Positions 50,663 to 60,751 are shown, counted from the stretch's first letter. The stretch is DNA of 64,000 bases from Bacteroidota bacterium (GCA_030680835.1 JAUXUD010000027.1:62001-126000), one strand, 5' to 3'. The notes: generated by a model from the sequence alone, not told the origin. Translations and numbers: made by a program.

Positions 50663-52282
50663 ATGAAAAAACTAATTACCATTCATTGCCTGTTATTTTC
50701 AATGCTGTCATCTGCCCAAATTGTTTATACCCGCGCTGATTTTGGCAGCCATGGAGATAAGATTATTTATGCTGTGGATTCACCAATCTTTTCAACCATT
50801 AATTTTGGTTCAACCGGACCAAACCATAACTGGAATTTTTTGACTAATCAATCCCCCAAAAGATATGATTCCACTTTATTTTTTAGTGTAACTTCTGATC
50901 CGAATGCCCCAGGTGTTACGGCAAATCTGTTGCTTCGATCTGTTGTCGGTGGCGACCAATATGCCGAGGTTACCGATAGTTTTGTGAAAGCCATCGTTGA
51001 TATGCCGGCAAATCATGTGGTTGGGGTCAAACTTAAAATGTTTAATTTCCCACTTACCTATCAGTCTTTTTCTATTGATTCAACCACAGCAACTGCTAAA
51101 GGGTTGCTGGCAGAGTTTGGACTTCCTCCCATCACAGGTATTGATTCGGTAAGAATAGATGCGAGAATATTTAATGTTTCATTATGTGACGGGTGGGGTT
51201 TATTAACTTTACCCGACAGTTCCACATACAATAGTTTAAGGGTACAAAACAATACGGTTATCCAGGCCAATATTTTTCTTCATACTATTTTTGGCTGGGG
51301 GTTAGTTGGAAACAGAATTCAAACCAATGCGTCCTATTCATGGTATGCACCCGGTTCAAAAAATTATATTGCCAATGTGGGTCTTGATAGTTTGGGAAAT
51401 ATTTCGAGCTTTACCTACAAAATTAATTCAGTTCCAAAATATTACTATAGTAAAATTGTTTCGGTAAGTCCGGATAGTGCTATGCAGGGAGAAAGCCTTG
51501 TACTTACCATTAAAGGAAAGAACACTTATTTTACGCAGGGAATTCAATGGCTTTATTTAACATCAACTACAATTGATAGTTTTAAAATAATCAATGATTC
51601 AACCATTTTAGCATACATAAAACTAAGTCTGTCTGTTACACCAGGATGGAAAGCGATTCAGATTCAGGACATATTTAACCGTTCCCTGTATTTATTTAAT
51701 GCATTTAAAGTAATCGCATCTCCTTATGCTCCTAAACTTGTATCTGTTAGTCCGGGTTACGGTGCAAATGGACAAACCATTGATGTGGTAATAAAGGGTT
51801 CAAGAACGCATTTTACAAAAGGGAGTACCATTAATTTTAATCCTCAAACAGCATCACCCGGCGGTATTTATGTGAACACTTTTATGGTAATAAATGATTC
51901 TGTTTTGAACTGTAAAATAACTATTGATTCAATTACTAAATTTACAGCATTTAATATCAGAGTCTTTAATTCAATTGATGGTTCCTTAAGTTTAGATAAC
52001 TCATTTAGTGTGGTACCAACAGGAATTAATGAAATCTCCCTGAGTTTCCAAAATGTTCTACTTTGCCCCAATCCCAATCAGGGTAACTTTAGTGTTCAGT
52101 CTATTATTTCAATCTTAAGTTATGAGGTATATGATATCAGCGGAAAACTACTTTTTAAAAATGAAACCGATTCTAATAAAAATAAAATAGATTTAGATTT
52201 TAAGCTTGAAATGGGATGTTATTATATAAGACTAAACGCTGAAAATAACAGTGTGATTAAAAAGTTTGTTATCAATAATTAA
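50663..52282 (+). CDS. Secreted protein with IPT/TIG-like repeats and T9SS sorting domain
   Basis: A ~539-residue exported protein (signal peptide MKKLITIHCLLFSMLSS-AQ). An N-terminal ~240-residue region typical of T9SS proteins (TRADFGSHGDKIIYAVDS) is followed by two IPT/TIG-like Ig repeats (~270-345 and ~360-450; KIVSVSPDSAMQGESLVLTI and KLVSVSPGYGANGQTIDVVI), and a type A sorting domain from NPNQGNFSV. The start is set at the signal-peptide ATG; the ORF extends to a TTG at 50633. Function unknown; probably surface adhesion or matrix. Confidence 0.78.
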   Translation: MKKLITIHCLLFSMLSSAQIVYTRADFGSHGDKIIYAVDSPIFSTINFGSTGPNHNWNFLTNQSPKRYDSTLFFSVTSDPNAPGVTANLLLRSVVGGDQYAEVTDSFVKAIVDMPANHVVGVKLKMFNFPLTYQSFSIDSTTATAKGLLAEFGLPPITGIDSVRIDARIFNVSLCDGWGLLTLPDSSTYNSLRVQNNTVIQANIFLHTIFGWGLVGNRIQTNASYSWYAPGSKNYIANVGLDSLGNISSFTYKINSVPKYYYSKIVSVSPDSAMQGESLVLTIKGKNTYFTQGIQWLYLTSTTIDSFKIINDSTILAYIKLSLSVTPGWKAIQIQDIFNRSLYLFNAFKVIASPYAPKLVSVSPGYGANGQTIDVVIKGSRTHFTKGSTINFNPQTASPGGIYVNTFMVINDSVLNCKITIDSITKFTAFNIRVFNSIDGSLSLDNSFSVVPTGINEISLSFQNVLLCPNPNQGNFSVQSIISILSYEVYDISGKLLFKNETDSNKNKIDLDFKLEMGCYYIRLNAENNSVIKKFVINN

Positions 52283-52292
52283 TACCCGGCTT

Positions 52293-54086
52293 TTATAGTT
52301 TTTTAACCGGCTTTTGTATTTCAGACGACTCCGGCTTGCAACCTCCATTTGATTTTAATCCTGCCACTTCCGGGCACTTGTCGTCTTTATCAGGAACTCC
52401 ATCCTGGTCGCGATCAGGGCAACCTTTTGTTTTTTTAGTTCCAAACACATCCGGACATTCATCTTTGTGATCGGGTATGCTGTCTCTATCGGCATCTGGG
52501 CAGCCTTTGGCTGAAATTTCTCCGGCCAGGCGCGGGCACTTATCCTCACGGTCCTGAATGCCATCAGCGTCTTTATCCGGACATCCTTGCGCAGAAGAAA
52601 CTCCTTTTAAATCGGGACAGGCATCGTCTATATCCGGTATCAGGTCATTGTCAAAATCCGGACAACCTTTAAATATTTCAATCCCGGCTATTTTTTTACA
52701 GCGATCCATTTTATCCGGAATCCCATCATAGTCCCAATCTTTATTTCTGGAAATATTTAGATTTAAACCCATACTAAAAGTAGAGAATTTCAATGTTTGA
52801 TAATTCATCAATCCTATGATATTGTCGGTATTTGCATACCATTGAACTGCACCCATATTGAGGGCGAAACCCACATTGATATTTTCAAATGTTTTGTGAT
52901 AAGCTGTCCAGCCCACGCGAACATCCAATCCATTATGTATTTTTTGAGTATATGATAAATTGAAGGCCGGATACAAGGTTCTGCGCATTGCCTGCAAAAG
53001 AATTGTAGCTCCTATCGTTTTATTCTTTTGTATTTTCCATTCTACCCCAAGATACAATTTAAAATTTAAAAATGTGGCATAGTTTTCCAGTTTTTCCTCC
53101 GGTTTAAAAAGTTCAAAGAGGGAATCTTTGAGGTGAACAAAAAGATTATTAAGCGAGTCAGCAGATGAACCGAAATCATATCCCAATCCTTCGAAATTAA
53201 ACGTAGAATTTGCATAATAACTTCTTGCATTCTGATGCCAATAAATAAAACCTGCATCCAGCAAACTTGCCGATAAAACAAGATTATTTTTCGGCATTTT
53301 ATATGAGACACCTGCATCAAACCCAAGGCCTAAACCATTTGGATTGGCCATAAGCGAAGCCAGGCCATAAGTATTATCGAATATATCTCCGGAGGTATTT
53401 ACTTTATAATCAGCCGCCGCATGAAGCCTGTATGGGTTGGTTGCTCCATCACCACCGGTAATAAGTGAAATATTAGCCTTTGAGGTACTTATATTTGCCA
53501 AACCCATTAACAATTTGAACCGGTAACCAATAGTCATATTTTGATTTATAGGTTCAGAAACACCGAAATGCAGGTATGAATATTCGCTGATATCAATTCC
53601 GATTCCGCTGAGTTTGGCAAAACGACCCGAAAAATCCATTACTGTGGCATTTCCATCATACATGAGTCTGATAAAGTCTTTTGAAAGATTTAGCAATCCA
53701 TCGGTAGCCAGTGAATACCCAAATGAAAAATACTTTTGATTGCTTTTAATCCCAAAGAATAAAATATCACTGCGCACACTTAAATTAATTCTGCCAAAGT
53801 CTATAGTTTTATCTGCCAGCATTCTGTCTATGGTCTCCTGCGAATTTGTTCCTTCTTTAAATAGATCAATAAAGGTAAACCCCGGATTATAATATACAGC
53901 TGATACAGACGGGAAAATGCTATATGTAGTGTCGTTTTCAGGAATTGCTGCAGGATTTAACATGACACATTGGGCTACATTTTTAAACTGATACAATCCC
54001 AGATTTGAAATACCCTGTCCTATGCACTTTAAACTGATACAGATGAGAAGGTATACCAAAACTATGTAATTTGCCCTTTTAAACAT
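52293..54086 (-). CDS. DUF5723-type outer-membrane protein with thrombospondin type 3 repeats
   Basis: A 597-residue exported protein. After a signal peptide (FKRANYIVLVYLLICISLKC) comes a DUF5723-like domain (~25-420) with beta-barrel character (NVAQCVMLNPAAIPEND, FGRINLSVRSDILFFG). The end holds five tandem thrombospondin type 3 calcium-binding repeats (DYDGIPDKMDRCKKIAG, DIDDACPDLKGVSSAQGCPD and so on, ~470-590), each with D-x-D-x-D-G-x-x-D and Cys residues, ending in GGCKPESSE. Such proteins are common in Bacteroidota envelopes near gliding/T9SS genes. It is followed six bases upstream by a large lipoprotein gene (54093), and the two are co-transcribed, lipoprotein first. Confidence 0.85.
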   Translation of the reverse strand: MFKRANYIVLVYLLICISLKCIGQGISNLGLYQFKNVAQCVMLNPAAIPENDTTYSIFPSVSAVYYNPGFTFIDLFKEGTNSQETIDRMLADKTIDFGRINLSVRSDILFFGIKSNQKYFSFGYSLATDGLLNLSKDFIRLMYDGNATVMDFSGRFAKLSGIGIDISEYSYLHFGVSEPINQNMTIGYRFKLLMGLANISTSKANISLITGGDGATNPYRLHAAADYKVNTSGDIFDNTYGLASLMANPNGLGLGFDAGVSYKMPKNNLVLSASLLDAGFIYWHQNARSYYANSTFNFEGLGYDFGSSADSLNNLFVHLKDSLFELFKPEEKLENYATFLNFKLYLGVEWKIQKNKTIGATILLQAMRRTLYPAFNLSYTQKIHNGLDVRVGWTAYHKTFENINVGFALNMGAVQWYANTDNIIGLMNYQTLKFSTFSMGLNLNISRNKDWDYDGIPDKMDRCKKIAGIEIFKGCPDFDNDLIPDIDDACPDLKGVSSAQGCPDKDADGIQDREDKCPRLAGEISAKGCPDADRDSIPDHKDECPDVFGTKKTKGCPDRDQDGVPDKDDKCPEVAGLKSNGGCKPESSEIQKPVKKL

Positions 54087-54092
54087 TACTTT

Positions 54093-56177
54093 TTATTGTA
54101 ATTTAAATTTCTGCTTTGTAATGATGCCAATGCCTATTTTCAAAAAGTAATCTGAATAAATTTTAACCCATTTGGCTCCATCATCCGGGGAAGAAAAATA
54201 TATCGTGAACATAAGTTGTTTTGAATGTTTTAATCTGTTTGCTGCTGCGGTATCAATGGGTATATTGACTGTATTTTCTGTTGCACGTATAATACGGCCC
54301 GCAGGATTGATGTAACCTGCTGTTATGGCCCCTGAGAAATAAAAAGAATCGAGTGTAAGAAAAGTATCATTTACAAATTTAAAATTTACATGGGCATCAA
54401 ACGGAAATGCATTGGTAAACTTTATAGCCAGATTTTTGATATTAAGCTCAGAAATTAATGAGCCCTCAAACTTAAAAGTATCCGATAAGGCAATATTCTT
54501 TCCACTAATAGCCAATGGCAAATTCATTTCAATGCCTATATTAAGTCCTTTACCTTTTTTGATAAAATTATTATAGGCAGGACTTGGGCCGGGTGCACCC
54601 ACAGAAGCGAATCCATCGAAGTTGATTGAATTGGGGGGCAAATTGCAAAATGAAGAAATATTGGAATTGGTTTTATTGTAAATATTTGTAACCGAAAATA
54701 CTTGTCCCACCTGAGACAATGATGGGAAATTCAAATTGAAAGGAGAAATACCCAATGCCTGTTTTGTACCCTGAATATTTTCGCCAATCATATCAAAATT
54801 TATATGTAAGGGTATTCCAAATCCATTGCTAATTTTTAATTTTAGGTTTGCATCATCGATATGAAAGCCACTTTGAAACTGCTTAAAAAAATCAATTTGT
54901 TCCTTAAATTTGAATACAAAATTCGCGCCCGTTTCAAAATTGCCTTCGGCATAATCTATTTCCAATTCATCAATAAATAATTGAATGGTAAACGCGTTTG
55001 AGGCATCAAACAAAACTTTTTTTCCAGAGGACACAATCATTGCTTCAGTAATAAACGGTAAAATATTGTATGGCTTGGCCGCATTGCTGTTTAATTCAAA
55101 GCTCACATTTGCGATATCAATAAATCCCGAAATCTGAGTTACCGGTGAATAAGGGATTGAAATACTTTGTTCAGGAAAAGGCAATGAAAACTTTGAAGCT
55201 GTTGGAAAGTTTAGTTTTACATCAATCTGCTCCCGTATTGTTGATTTTAACAGGTATTTGATTTTACCCTTAACAAGCGTTAATTTGGTTATTTTTTGCG
55301 CTGAATTATTGGTAGAAATATCAATATAATCGTTTGTTTTATTAAATTTTACGCTGGCTAAATTCACCCGTCCCCCTTTAGCCACTATATTGTTAAACTG
55401 ATAATTCATCCCAATTGAGTCGGAATAATTTATCGTAATGGCATTGGGGGCACTGGTGTTGCTGGCAAATTTTACCACGCTATAACCCAATGGTGCCGTA
55501 ATGCTAAGGTTTGAAAGGTCGATGGTAGTTGTTTTGCTACCAAAGGGTGCAATATTTAATAAGGTAACTTTTGCAATATATCGTTGCGGATTGAGTGCGT
55601 ATAAATAGGTAGTTAATTCAGTTATGTACATGGGTAAATTGTTTTTTGCAGTGATATCAAGGGTACCTGATTGAATATCTATAGAACTAAAAAAAGTACT
55701 GTCTAATGGCATGGTTTGAAGCGGACCATTTGTACTTAAAAAGGCAGGAAGGATTGCATTTTTACCCACCAGACTATCGAGTAAAACTTTATTTGCGCTG
55801 TTTAATCCTGCTGCCAAAACACTAACCGATATCCCAGAATTATAGGGTATGTTAGGTATAGAAATGGGTCCCAGGTTGGTCCCGGTCTGCGTTTTTACGG
55901 GTGCTGAAAAAACCAGCATATCCGAAGGCATGATGTTGTATATTGAATCCCTTCGATATACAAATTGAATTAATCCGTCACTGCCAATTTCTGATTGAGT
56001 AGTATCCTTTATCAGGTTTTTAATATCCAGTACTGTATATATAAAGGGGATCGCAAGTTCGGGACCCGCTTCTGTTCCATGAAATTTATCCAAATCAAAC
56101 TTTTCTTTTTTGCAGGAGAGAGACAGCAGTATAATGAATGCGGTAAACCTTGTCAATATAAAAAGAGTTGGTTTCAT
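54093..56177 (-). CDS. Large hypothetical lipoprotein, partner of the DUF5723-type protein
   Basis: A 694-residue exported protein with a lipoprotein signal (MKPTLFILTRFTAFIILLSL then SCKKEKF; lipobox LSLSC). The mature protein is a long series of beta-rich Ig-like segments (TLDITAKNNLPMYI, FKFKEQIDFFKQFQSGF, LNIKNLAIKFTNAFPFD), with no known family. It lies six bases before the DUF5723 gene, so they form a two-gene operon and probably interact in the outer membrane. Confidence 0.75.
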   Translation of the reverse strand: MKPTLFILTRFTAFIILLSLSCKKEKFDLDKFHGTEAGPELAIPFIYTVLDIKNLIKDTTQSEIGSDGLIQFVYRRDSIYNIMPSDMLVFSAPVKTQTGTNLGPISIPNIPYNSGISVSVLAAGLNSANKVLLDSLVGKNAILPAFLSTNGPLQTMPLDSTFFSSIDIQSGTLDITAKNNLPMYITELTTYLYALNPQRYIAKVTLLNIAPFGSKTTTIDLSNLSITAPLGYSVVKFASNTSAPNAITINYSDSIGMNYQFNNIVAKGGRVNLASVKFNKTNDYIDISTNNSAQKITKLTLVKGKIKYLLKSTIREQIDVKLNFPTASKFSLPFPEQSISIPYSPVTQISGFIDIANVSFELNSNAAKPYNILPFITEAMIVSSGKKVLFDASNAFTIQLFIDELEIDYAEGNFETGANFVFKFKEQIDFFKQFQSGFHIDDANLKLKISNGFGIPLHINFDMIGENIQGTKQALGISPFNLNFPSLSQVGQVFSVTNIYNKTNSNISSFCNLPPNSINFDGFASVGAPGPSPAYNNFIKKGKGLNIGIEMNLPLAISGKNIALSDTFKFEGSLISELNIKNLAIKFTNAFPFDAHVNFKFVNDTFLTLDSFYFSGAITAGYINPAGRIIRATENTVNIPIDTAAANRLKHSKQLMFTIYFSSPDDGAKWVKIYSDYFLKIGIGIITKQKFKLQ

Positions 56178-56310
56178 AACATGATTTTATGCAAATTACA
56201 TTTTATCCTGCTTACACATTCAGGGATGCCGAATATTAACATAAAATTATGATTCAGGGCTCTAACTATTTATTCACCGCAAATTTACTTCTGGTATGAA
56301 TTGCTCATTT

Positions 56311-56354
56311 CTCGCATATTTTCGCAGAAGGTTACGCAGATGTTCGCATATACG
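56311..56354. repeat. TTCGCA-type short repeat cluster
   Basis: CTCGCATATTTTCGCAGAAG then GTTACGCAGATGTTCGCATA: the word TTCGCA/ACGCAGA occurs several times in ~44 bases. It lies between the lipoprotein gene and the 56442 gene. Confidence 0.4.
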
Positions 56355-56405
56355 TATTCAGATAACATTTTAATCACTGGTTTAATCTGGTTTTTGCAAT
56401 AATTT

Positions 56406-56436
56406 TTTGTGGTATAAATCTTTTTTTGCAACTTTG
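56406..56436 (+). promoter_or_regulatory. Bacteroidota-type promoter for the 56442 gene
   Basis: TTTG (56406-56409), 19-base spacer, CAACTTTG (56429-56436; one mismatch to TAnnTTTG), then only five bases to the ATG. Transcription would begin at or beside the start codon. Confidence 0.5.
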
Positions 56437-56441
56437 GAAAT

Positions 56442-57008
56442 ATGCAAGAGATAGAGCCCTTTTATAAGTGGCGTGATATATACCAGAGTGAGAACGATCC
56501 GGATTCTCCCTTTTATGAACGCGAGTACAGCGAATTTGAATTTACAAATCATATTTATAATTATGCCATACACCCACAATGGGATGAGATTGGTTCAAGT
56601 ACCCTATATGTAAAAATTTTATATGCCGAATACGATAAAGGTTTTGCTGTTATCGAATTATTTGGAGAATGGAATGATGCCATTCATAACGATATCATGT
56701 TTCTGAAACGTGAAGTGGTTGAACCTCTTGTTGATTGCGGGATTCTGAAGTTTATCCTGATTGGTGAAAATGTTTTAAACTTTCACAGCAGCGACGATAG
56801 TTATTATGAAGAATGGTTTGAGGATGTGGATGACGGGTGGATTGCAGCCATCAATTTTCAGCCCCATGTCTTGAACGAATTCAGGACGGGCAGAATTGAT
56901 TACTATATCAATTTTGGCGGGGAACTCGATGAAATGAACTGGCGCAAGTTTAATCCCATGCAATTGTACAGCGAAGTGCAAAGGGTGATGAGCCATAGGC
57001 TGGGGTGA
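56442..57008 (+). CDS. Conserved hypothetical protein, acidic alpha/beta
   Basis: A 188-residue soluble acidic protein rich in Asp, Glu, Trp and Tyr. Order of elements: helical YKWRDIYQSENDPDSPF; strands TLYVKILYAEYDKGFAVIEL; an acidic helix-loop EEWFEDVDDGWIAA; and a C-terminal DYYINFGGELDEMNWR. It has no signal peptide. It is probably a Bacteroidota-specific unknown; nothing in the sequence fixes a function. It has an isolated promoter with almost no leader. Confidence 0.7.
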   Translation: MQEIEPFYKWRDIYQSENDPDSPFYEREYSEFEFTNHIYNYAIHPQWDEIGSSTLYVKILYAEYDKGFAVIELFGEWNDAIHNDIMFLKREVVEPLVDCGILKFILIGENVLNFHSSDDSYYEEWFEDVDDGWIAAINFQPHVLNEFRTGRIDYYINFGGELDEMNWRKFNPMQLYSEVQRVMSHRLG

Positions 57009-57051
57009 AACAAGCAAAGAAGGAGACACCAAAAAATATTAATAAATAATA

Positions 57052-57059
57052 TATATTTG
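57052..57059 (+). promoter_or_regulatory. -7-like promoter element before the toxin-antitoxin pair
   Basis: TATATTTG matches TAnnTTTG, 17 bases before the ATG at 57077. Confidence 0.4.
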
Positions 57060-57076
57060 AATAAAAAATAAGCATA

Positions 57077-57298
57077 ATGACACTTATTCATTTAAAAACT
57101 GAAACATACGAACAGGCTCAAATATTGGAACAAGTTTTAAGTAACATCAATTTCGTCCATGAAGTTAAATTAGATAAAGACGAAATGGATGACTTTACTG
57201 TCTCAAAATTGGAAGAAAGTGCCGCTTTATATAAAAGCAATCCTGAAAGTTTTAAAAAATGGGATGATGTAAAAAAAGATCTGCTAAAAAAATTATGA
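57077..57298 (+). CDS. Putative antitoxin of a ParE/RelE-type module
   Basis: A 73-residue small acidic protein (LIHLKTETYEQAQILEQVLS, then a helical KWDDVKKDLLKKL). Its size, charge and position directly upstream of a ParE-like toxin gene, with a four-base ATGA overlap, indicate the antitoxin. It does not carry a recognisable DNA-binding fold, so autoregulation is not shown by sequence. Confidence 0.72.
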   Translation: MTLIHLKTETYEQAQILEQVLSNINFVHEVKLDKDEMDDFTVSKLEESAALYKSNPESFKKWDDVKKDLLKKL

Positions 57299-57588
57299 TT
57301 TACGAAATCATAATCTCCCCTTTGGCAGATGCTGAACTATATGAATCTGCCTTGTGGTATAATGAACAAAAAGAGCATCTTGGAATCGAATTTATCGAAG
57401 AAGTTGAAATCGCCTTGAATTTATTAAAATCAAATCCATTTCTTTGTGCAGTTGTGCATGCTGATTTCAGAATGGCTTTAATGAAACGATTTCCTTTCGA
57501 AATATTTTATTCAATTGATGACAACAGAATATTGATTCATCATATCTTTCATTCAAGTCGTAATCCGAAAATATGGAAGAATAAATGA
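57295..57588 (+). CDS. ParE/RelE-family toxin
   Basis: A 97-residue type II toxin of the ParE/RelE superfamily: YEIIISPLADAELYESALWY, FIEEVEIALNLLKSNPF, FRMALMKRFPFEIFYSID, IHHIFHSSRNPKIW. ParE proteins inhibit gyrase, RelE proteins cleave ribosome-bound mRNA; which applies is not clear. It is in an operon with the antitoxin and runs to the convergent prfA with a 16-base gap. Confidence 0.88.
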   Translation: MIYEIIISPLADAELYESALWYNEQKEHLGIEFIEEVEIALNLLKSNPFLCAVVHADFRMALMKRFPFEIFYSIDDNRILIHHIFHSSRNPKIWKNK

Positions 57589-57604
57589 GTTGGCCATATA
57601 CTTT

Positions 57605-58678
57605 TCAAATTGTAATTCCGTCCTTCAATTTCTCAGCATTCTCAGCAATCTGCAACTGATCAATAAATTCCTGGATTTCGCCGTTCAATACTTCGGGCAG
57701 GTTGTATTTGGTAAAGCCAACCCGGTGATCGGTTACCCGGCTTTGTGGGTAATTATAGGTTCTGATTTTTGCCGAACGGTCGCCACTGGATACCATGGTT
57801 TTTCGTTTACCTGCAATATTTGCATTGTGTTTTTGCAACTCTATTTCGTATAATTTTGAACGCAACATCACCATGGCCCTTTCGCGGTTTTTGTGTTGGG
57901 TACGTTCAATCTGACAAACCACCACAATGCCCGATGGCCTGTGCGTTAATTGCACCTTGCTTTCAATCTTGTTTACATTTTGTCCGCCTGCACCTCCCGA
58001 ACGCGAAGTCTGTAAATCAATATCGGCAGGATTTAAATATACATCCACCTCTTCGGCTTCGGGTAAAACCACTACAGTTGCCGCTGAAGTATGCACACGT
58101 CCCTGGGTTTCGGTCTCGGGTACCCGTTGTACGCGGTGCACTCCGCTTTCGTATTTTAAAATTCCGTATACATCGTCACCGGTAACTTCTACAATAATTT
58201 CTTTGTAACCACCTGCGGTGCCTTCTGTAAAATCTACCAGCTCTGTTTTCCATCCGCGTTTATCGCAAAAATACATATACATCCGATACAGGTCGCCGGC
58301 AAAAATACTGGCTTCATCTCCCCCGGTTCCGGCTCGTATTTCCAATAATGCATTTTTGCTGTCTTCAGGATCTTTTGGGATCATCAAAACCCTGATTTCT
58401 TCCTCCATCACAGCTACCTTAGGTTCCAGCTCATCCAGTTCGGCTTTTGCCATGCTGCGCATTTCATCATCTTTCTCTGTCTTCAGTAGCTCGCGGGCAG
58501 ATTCTATATTTCCCACCAGATTTTTGTAAATGAAATATTTATCTACAATAGCCTGCAGCCCTTTATATTCACGGTTCATTTGGGTAAAACGCTTCATATC
58601 ACTCAGCACATCAGGCTGACTGAGCATTTCTTCAACTTGCTTAAAACGAATATATATGGCTTCTAATTTCTCTAACAT
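57605..58678 (-). CDS. prfA: Peptide chain release factor 1
   Basis: A 357-residue class I release factor for UAA/UAG codons. Visible: the N-terminal helices ([18 protein letters not shown]), [20 protein letters not shown], the codon-recognition tripeptide P-E-T in [15 protein letters not shown], and the catalytic GGQ in [14 protein letters not shown]. The start is placed at MLEKLEAIY (ATG at 58678), seven codons after the ORF's first ATG, because the -7 element at 58697 lies between the two. It is monocistronic. Confidence 0.95.
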   Translation of the reverse strand: MLEKLEAIYIRFKQVEEMLSQPDVLSDMKRFTQMNREYKGLQAIVDKYFIYKNLVGNIESARELLKTEKDDEMRSMAKAELDELEPKVAVMEEEIRVLMIPKDPEDSKNALLEIRAGTGGDEASIFAGDLYRMYMYFCDKRGWKTELVDFTEGTAGGYKEIIVEVTGDDVYGILKYESGVHRVQRVPETETQGRVHTSAATVVVLPEAEEVDVYLNPADIDLQTSRSGGAGGQNVNKIESKVQLTHRPSGIVVVCQIERTQHKNRERAMVMLRSKLYEIELQKHNANIAGKRKTMVSSGDRSAKIRTYNYPQSRVTDHRVGFTKYNLPEVLNGEIQEFIDQLQIAENAEKLKDGITI

Positions 58679-58696
58679 GCACTCAAAATAAGGCGG

Positions 58697-58704
58697 CAAA
58701 TATA
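58697..58704 (-). promoter_or_regulatory. -7-like promoter element for prfA
   Basis: Minus strand reads TATATTTG, 18 bases before the ATG at 58678. Confidence 0.4.
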
Positions 58705-58705
58705 G

Positions 58706-60751
58706 CTAATATTCCTTCACTTCAATAGCCCAGTTGTCAATGAAGGCTTCCGTGGGTTTTTTATCCATCAAAAGGTAGATTTTAAGGGTTGCATGTTTGT
58801 TTGCATAATCAGCCTGATTCAGGATTACTTCATGGGTAACAGGCCACCACAATCCATAGGCTTTCATATATTGGTTGGCATCGGCACCGGCCCAAAACAG
58901 GTTTTTTTCTTTGTTTGAAATGTCAATGATGAGCTTTAAATCGGTGCGGTCTTTCATTTTACATTGTACCGTTGCCTTGATCATAAATTCCCCTTTTCCA
59001 CTTAAATGAATTGAGTCGAGGGGAAGAATAAATGAGGATGAATATTCCTGTTGTTGTTCAGAAAAACTACCCGCAAACGCATTTTTTTGAACGATCTGCG
59101 CTTTGTTTACATCTCTGTATTCAGATTTGCCCTCATATCCAAATGTATTTTTAAACAACGTTTTGGCAGACAGGGAATCATGTATTTTAAAAGCTTCAAT
59201 TCCCAAAATTGTATCTCTGAATAAACCTGTTTTCTTAAGCGATTCCAATCGCATCCACAAGGGTAAATCCTGCTCCTGCATACCTGATAAATATTGGGTA
59301 TACCAGTTTTTGTAAATAATTTTATTTACATAGGAATTCCCTATTATTTCTTCAAAAATTAAAACCTTATTGTAACTTCCTGAATCAAATTGCTGGTAAA
59401 AACGCAGTAGGTTTCGTTGTACTTCATCGGTGATTATTGTTTCATTGGGATATGCTGAACTCAGTTTATTGATATCTTCTTTTTGTTTTTCATATCTTAA
59501 ACCTTGTGCATAGTTTACCCAATGATAAACGGGATATAATTGGGTCAAAAGCAAAACTAAAATAAAATATTTTTTAAACCAGGTATTGCGGTAAAAACCA
59601 TGTAGTAGCCAAACCAATGTAAAAGGTAAATACAGGGTAAAGGTAAATGATGAACCAAAATACCAGGACGCGATACAAATCACAATCAGCCAGCGGGTAA
59701 TTGAAAAATCACTTTCTTCCTTTTCAAGATAATTCTTCAAACCCAAACCTGCCATGATTGCCAATACCGGCATCATCCATAAAAAGTGGCGTATATCCAG
59801 GCAAATCGGACTGTAGGCTTTGATGCTGGTCGACATAAAATTGCCTGAAATCAAAATTAAAAGACTCAATACAATATAGAAATCTCTTTCTGACTGAGGC
59901 TTCCAAAATGAAACTGGCTTCCGTGATATGGCACTTAGTAAAAAGGCCAATGGGATTGCCAATCCGGTTTGTATGAAGAGTTCTATAAACTGGTAACCAA
60001 TTCTTCGCAGGGTAAAAATAAATGCCTGAACATCGTAACTGCATAAATTATAATAGGCATTGGCCTGTATGGCACTAAACCGGGCCATTACGTCTCCTGT
60101 TAATACCTGGATAAAATAAAAATATATGGCTAAAAATAATATGCCAAAAGCAGCAGTCATATACCAAAATATACGGTTCTTTTTCTGAACCCAATCGCTG
60201 ATTGCAAAAAACAATAAAGGCGGCGCCAGCAACAAAATCGTTTCCTTGCTCAAAAAGCCTAAAAACAATGCTATTGACAATCCAAAAGCATTAAGAATTG
60301 TAATCGGTTTTGCGCTTCCAAATTTTTGCTTTACCAAAAAGTAAATACTAAGGGTTGCAAACAACAAAACGTAAATATCGGGAGTGAGTTTATCACTATA
60401 AAATAAATACCAGCTACCCAATACCTGCAACGAAAGTGAAAAAAATACAGTGGCGGGTTTCTGATGCCTGAGTAATAAAAAACTGATGAATAAGGTTGCT
60501 ATGGAAATACTTAATGCCGAACATGCAATGGCAAAATCGCCCACCCCAAAAACTTTAAAGAACAATGCCGTGTAAATGATGGTTGTCCATCTGTATGAAT
60601 AGTGATCGTAATAATCAATCTGTCCGTCTAAAAATTGTTTGGCAAGTTTGGCATAAAATAAATCATCATACCCATAATGACCCGTATAGGCAAAGAGATG
60701 AAAACAAATCAGTACCAATACAAAAAACCAAAAGGGATAGGATTTAAGCAT
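58706..60751 (-). CDS. Polytopic GT39-like membrane glycosyltransferase
   Basis: A 681-residue membrane protein with about ten hydrophobic helices in its first ~430 residues and a soluble, beta-rich C-terminal part (~450-681). The N-terminal loop HYGYDDLFYAKLAKQFLDGQ, with adjacent Asp residues, resembles the active loop of PMT_2/GT39 and ArnT-type glycosyltransferases, which use polyprenyl-linked sugars. The substrate is unknown. It follows the beta-propeller gene (60763) with a 11-base gap and precedes prfA. Confidence 0.82.
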   Translation of the reverse strand: MLKSYPFWFFVLVLICFHLFAYTGHYGYDDLFYAKLAKQFLDGQIDYYDHYSYRWTTIIYTALFFKVFGVGDFAIACSALSISIATLFISFLLLRHQKPATVFFSLSLQVLGSWYLFYSDKLTPDIYVLLFATLSIYFLVKQKFGSAKPITILNAFGLSIALFLGFLSKETILLLAPPLLFFAISDWVQKKNRIFWYMTAAFGILFLAIYFYFIQVLTGDVMARFSAIQANAYYNLCSYDVQAFIFTLRRIGYQFIELFIQTGLAIPLAFLLSAISRKPVSFWKPQSERDFYIVLSLLILISGNFMSTSIKAYSPICLDIRHFLWMMPVLAIMAGLGLKNYLEKEESDFSITRWLIVICIASWYFGSSFTFTLYLPFTLVWLLHGFYRNTWFKKYFILVLLLTQLYPVYHWVNYAQGLRYEKQKEDINKLSSAYPNETIITDEVQRNLLRFYQQFDSGSYNKVLIFEEIIGNSYVNKIIYKNWYTQYLSGMQEQDLPLWMRLESLKKTGLFRDTILGIEAFKIHDSLSAKTLFKNTFGYEGKSEYRDVNKAQIVQKNAFAGSFSEQQQEYSSSFILPLDSIHLSGKGEFMIKATVQCKMKDRTDLKLIIDISNKEKNLFWAGADANQYMKAYGLWWPVTHEVILNQADYANKHATLKIYLLMDKKPTEAFIDNWAIEVKEY

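Noticed and set aside
52355-52710. DNA-level tandem repeats in the thrombospondin-repeat region
   Set aside because: They reflect the repeated calcium-binding protein motif and are not an independent DNA repeat family.
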